A DNA stretch of 64,000 nucleotides, from assembly GCA_965221815.1 (NCBI GenBank), contig OZ244915.1, forward strand, positions 2,914,001 through 2,978,000, in the 5' to 3' direction. Positions 62,170-64,000 of the stretch are shown one piece after another. Under the pieces are notes generated by a model. It was not told the origin of the DNA and made no database searches. It saw only the letters and a list, made by a program, of their open reading frames with translations. The stretch comes from JAPOXR01 sp965221815. GTDB lineage: Bacteria > Pseudomonadota > Alphaproteobacteria > Rhodobacterales > Rhodobacteraceae. Position 1 is the first letter of the stretch, and each line of letters begins with the position of its first letter. A program made the translations under genes and the position numbers.

Positions 62170-62991
62170 GTGACGGAAGAATCTGATTCGATGACAGCAG
62201 GCCGACCGATGTTGCGACCACGGATGATGGCTGTTGCCAATCAAAAGGGCGGTGTGGGCAAAACGACAACGGCGATCAATCTCGGTGCCGCTTTTGCCGA
62301 ACGTGGGCTTGAGACCTTGCTTATTGATCTCGACCCGCAGGGAAACGCGTCAACGGGATTGGGTTGCGATGTGACCGATCGCACGTTCACCATTCATGAT
62401 GTGATTTCCGGCGAGGTTTCCTTGCCTGATTCGTTCCGCGAGACGAGTCAGAAACGATTGCGACTTGTCCCGGCATCGCACAAGTTGAGCTCATTCGAGA
62501 TGGCCTTGGCCAATCAGGAAGATCGCTTGAATTTGCTCAAGGACATATTATTCGAAGACAATGATTTGCACGATGAATTCTCATACGTGCTGTTTGATTG
62601 CCCGCCGGCACTGAATCTGCTGACATTGAATGCCATGGTCGCTTCGCATTCCGTGCTGGCGCCGCTTCAGGCAGAGTTTTTCGCTCTCCAGGGATTGTCT
62701 CAACTGATTTCTTCCATGCGTCAGGTCAGACAGTCTGCCAATCCACATATTCATCTGGAGGGCGTTGTCTTGACGATGTTTGATCGGCGGAACAATTTGA
62801 GTCGCCAGGTCGAGAGTGACGCGCGTCAAAATTTGCAGCAATTGGTATTCAAGACAGTGATTCCCCGGGCGGTTCGGCTCAGCGAGGCACCCTCTCACGG
62901 TTTGCCGGCACTGCACTATGACACGAGGTCAGCAGGGAGTACGGCCTATCGCGAACTGGCCGATGAAATTCTGAGAAACCACACGAAATAG
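62170..62991 (+). CDS. parA: Chromosome partitioning ATPase ParA
   Basis: The 273-residue protein is a Walker-type ParA/Soj ATPase. The deviant P-loop ANQKGGVGKTTTAINLG, the DLDPQGNAST switch, and FDCPPALNLLTLNAM are all present; the C-terminal half has the MinD-like fold. It segregates the ParB-parS complex. The start is GTG 62170, just after the rsmG stop, and in-frame ATGs at 62191 or 62209 are possible. Confidence 0.95.
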   Translation: MTEESDSMTAGRPMLRPRMMAVANQKGGVGKTTTAINLGAAFAERGLETLLIDLDPQGNASTGLGCDVTDRTFTIHDVISGEVSLPDSFRETSQKRLRLVPASHKLSSFEMALANQEDRLNLLKDILFEDNDLHDEFSYVLFDCPPALNLLTLNAMVASHSVLAPLQAEFFALQGLSQLISSMRQVRQSANPHIHLEGVVLTMFDRRNNLSRQVESDARQNLQQLVFKTVIPRAVRLSEAPSHGLPALHYDTRSAGSTAYRELADEILRNHTK

Positions 62992-63007
62992 CAAGAAAGG
63001 CGATGTG

Positions 63008-63916
63008 ATGGCAGCATCTGGACCGCAGAAGCCAAATCTCGGGCGCGGGTTATCCACGCTTTTGGGGGATTTGCAACCGCAAGCCGGAGACCTGGCAGCG
63101 GTGTCCGAACAGTTGGTCCCGATCGAAAAGCTGAGGCCTAATCCCATGCAGCCGCGCACGGACTTTGATCAGGACAAACTGGAGGAGCTGACAAACTCGA
63201 TTCGTGAGAAAGGCATTCTCCAGCCGCTGATCGTGCGGCCGGATCCTGAAAATCCGGCTGGCTGGATGATCGTTGCCGGCGAGCGTCGTTGGCGGGCGGC
63301 ACAAAAGGCCCGGTTGCATGACATTCCTGTTGTTTCGAGAGACCTGTCTGATGCCGAGTGTCTGGAAATCGGATTGATCGAAAACATCCAGCGCAGTGAC
63401 TTGAATCCGATGGAGGAGGCGCGCGCCTATCGGCAATTGATGGATCGTTTCAGCCATACGCAGGAAAATCTGTCTGTTGTCATCGGCAAATCACGCAGCT
63501 TTATTGCGAACCGACTGCGTCTGCTGAATTTGCCAGAGGATGTCCAGCAGCGGGTGCGGGCGCATGAATTGTCGGCGGGGCACGCGCGGGCTCTGGGTGT
63601 TGCGCCCAACCCGAGCTGTTTGGCCCAAAAGGTGGTGAACCTGAACTTGTCGGTCCGACAGACCGAAGAACTGGTCAGAAAGGCGATCGAGAATCCCGGA
63701 CCAGACGATTCAAGTCCACGGCGCGTGCGAAAGGATGCCAACACGCGAATTCTCGAAGCAGCTCTGTCTGCTTCTCTCAAAACAGCGGTCAGGATCGAAA
63801 TGGCAGGCAAGGGGGGCTCTGGAAGAGTTGTGCTCAAATATACGGATCTTGATCAGCTCGAGACCCTATGCAACCGGCTCCGCCGTGCTGGAATCAGCCC
63901 GGAGCCAGGAAATTAG
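63008..63916 (+). CDS. parB: Chromosome partitioning protein ParB
   Basis: ParB is the CTP-dependent clamp that spreads around parS. The 302-residue protein (ATG 63008, AAAGG 7 bases upstream) has the N-terminal NLGRGLSTLLGD, the CTP-binding motifs ILQPLIVRP and GERRWRAAQKA, then ENIQRSDLNPMEEARAYRQLM and the helix-turn-helix with VVIGKSRSFIANRLRLLNLP. A C-terminal dimer domain follows (LKYTDLDQLETLCNRL). Immediately follows parA. Confidence 0.96.
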   Translation: MAASGPQKPNLGRGLSTLLGDLQPQAGDLAAVSEQLVPIEKLRPNPMQPRTDFDQDKLEELTNSIREKGILQPLIVRPDPENPAGWMIVAGERRWRAAQKARLHDIPVVSRDLSDAECLEIGLIENIQRSDLNPMEEARAYRQLMDRFSHTQENLSVVIGKSRSFIANRLRLLNLPEDVQQRVRAHELSAGHARALGVAPNPSCLAQKVVNLNLSVRQTEELVRKAIENPGPDDSSPRRVRKDANTRILEAALSASLKTAVRIEMAGKGGSGRVVLKYTDLDQLETLCNRLRRAGISPEPGN

Positions 63917-63967
63917 AGGCCCATATCCTTGGCCACGCAAACCACTCTATATGGATGGGGGTTATTT

Positions 63968-63999
63968 TGACACCATATGGGGTGTATCATATGTTGTCA
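63968..63999. repeat. 12-bp inverted repeat at the window end
   Basis: TGACACCATATG and CATATGTTGTCA form a near-perfect inverted repeat (one mismatch) around an 8-base centre, downstream of parB. It could be an operator or the end of an element; the downstream gene is not visible. Confidence 0.5.
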
Positions 64000-64000
64000 T

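Noticed and set aside
1..64000. CRISPR array, rRNA or tRNA genes
   Set aside because: I saw no regularly spaced repeats, no rRNA-like stretch and no cloverleaf-type tRNA sequence; a covariance-model scan was not possible here.

Overview
The window comes from an alphaproteobacterial chromosome, and its right half appears to include the replication-origin neighbourhood. Evidence for this: the gene set and order timA, fxsA, secB, dnaQ, coaE, aroE, maf, hemJ, rho, mnmE, mnmG, rsmG, parA, parB; a HemJ-type protoporphyrinogen oxidase; two perfect parS sites; and a transcription switch (leftward before, rightward after) at a 298-bp AT-rich gap between maf and hemJ that carries a perfect DnaA box. 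The genus cannot be decided from the sequence.

Layout. 1-2.7 kb: end of mutS, then hrcA-grpE (leftward). 2.7-12.9 kb: accessory island with a DUF4338/Tn5-like transposase remnant, a secreted protein whose signal peptide is encoded across a run of 13 C, gene fragments, an IS5-family insertion sequence, a cytochrome P450, a possible group II intron scrap, a secreted nucleosidase-like protein, a class II aldolase/dehydrogenase pair and NnrU. 13-17.6 kb: rph, rdgB, hemW, an AhpD-like protein and an OmpA-like protein. 17.9-23.5 kb: a HAD phosphatase, class II aldolase and FGGY kinase locus split by an XRE-ImmA/PIN gene pair and flanked by a duplicated aldolase-kinase junction. 23.8-29.1 kb: rimP-nusA-ylxR-infB. 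29.2-30.6 kb: smr and timA.

30.7-38.5 kb holds a YbjQ protein and an acid-sugar locus: GntR regulator, PdxA2-like dehydrogenase, HIBADH-like dehydrogenase, enolase-superfamily dehydratase and the tripartite transporter TctABC. 38.7-39.2 kb is fxsA. 39.3-51.6 kb is another accessory stretch: a second copy of the IS, a DUF4143 ATPase, a large orphan AAA ATPase, a decayed HicB-HicA module, and a polyamine-type ABC importer with an amidohydrolase and a divergent ornithine-cyclodeaminase homologue. secB (51.7 kb) resumes the conserved block, which runs through the candidate oriC to parB at 63.9 kb.

The recurring theme is a conserved housekeeping backbone (chaperone control, tRNA modification, translation initiation, replication and partition) interrupted by islands rich in IS copies, toxin-antitoxin-type genes, decayed genes and catabolic or transport loci. 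The most noteworthy items are the oriC/parS region, the aldolase-kinase duplication carrying the XRE-ImmA/PIN pair with a palindromic operator, the decayed HicBA pair, the poly-C tract in a secreted-protein gene, and two IS copies that differ almost only at synonymous sites.
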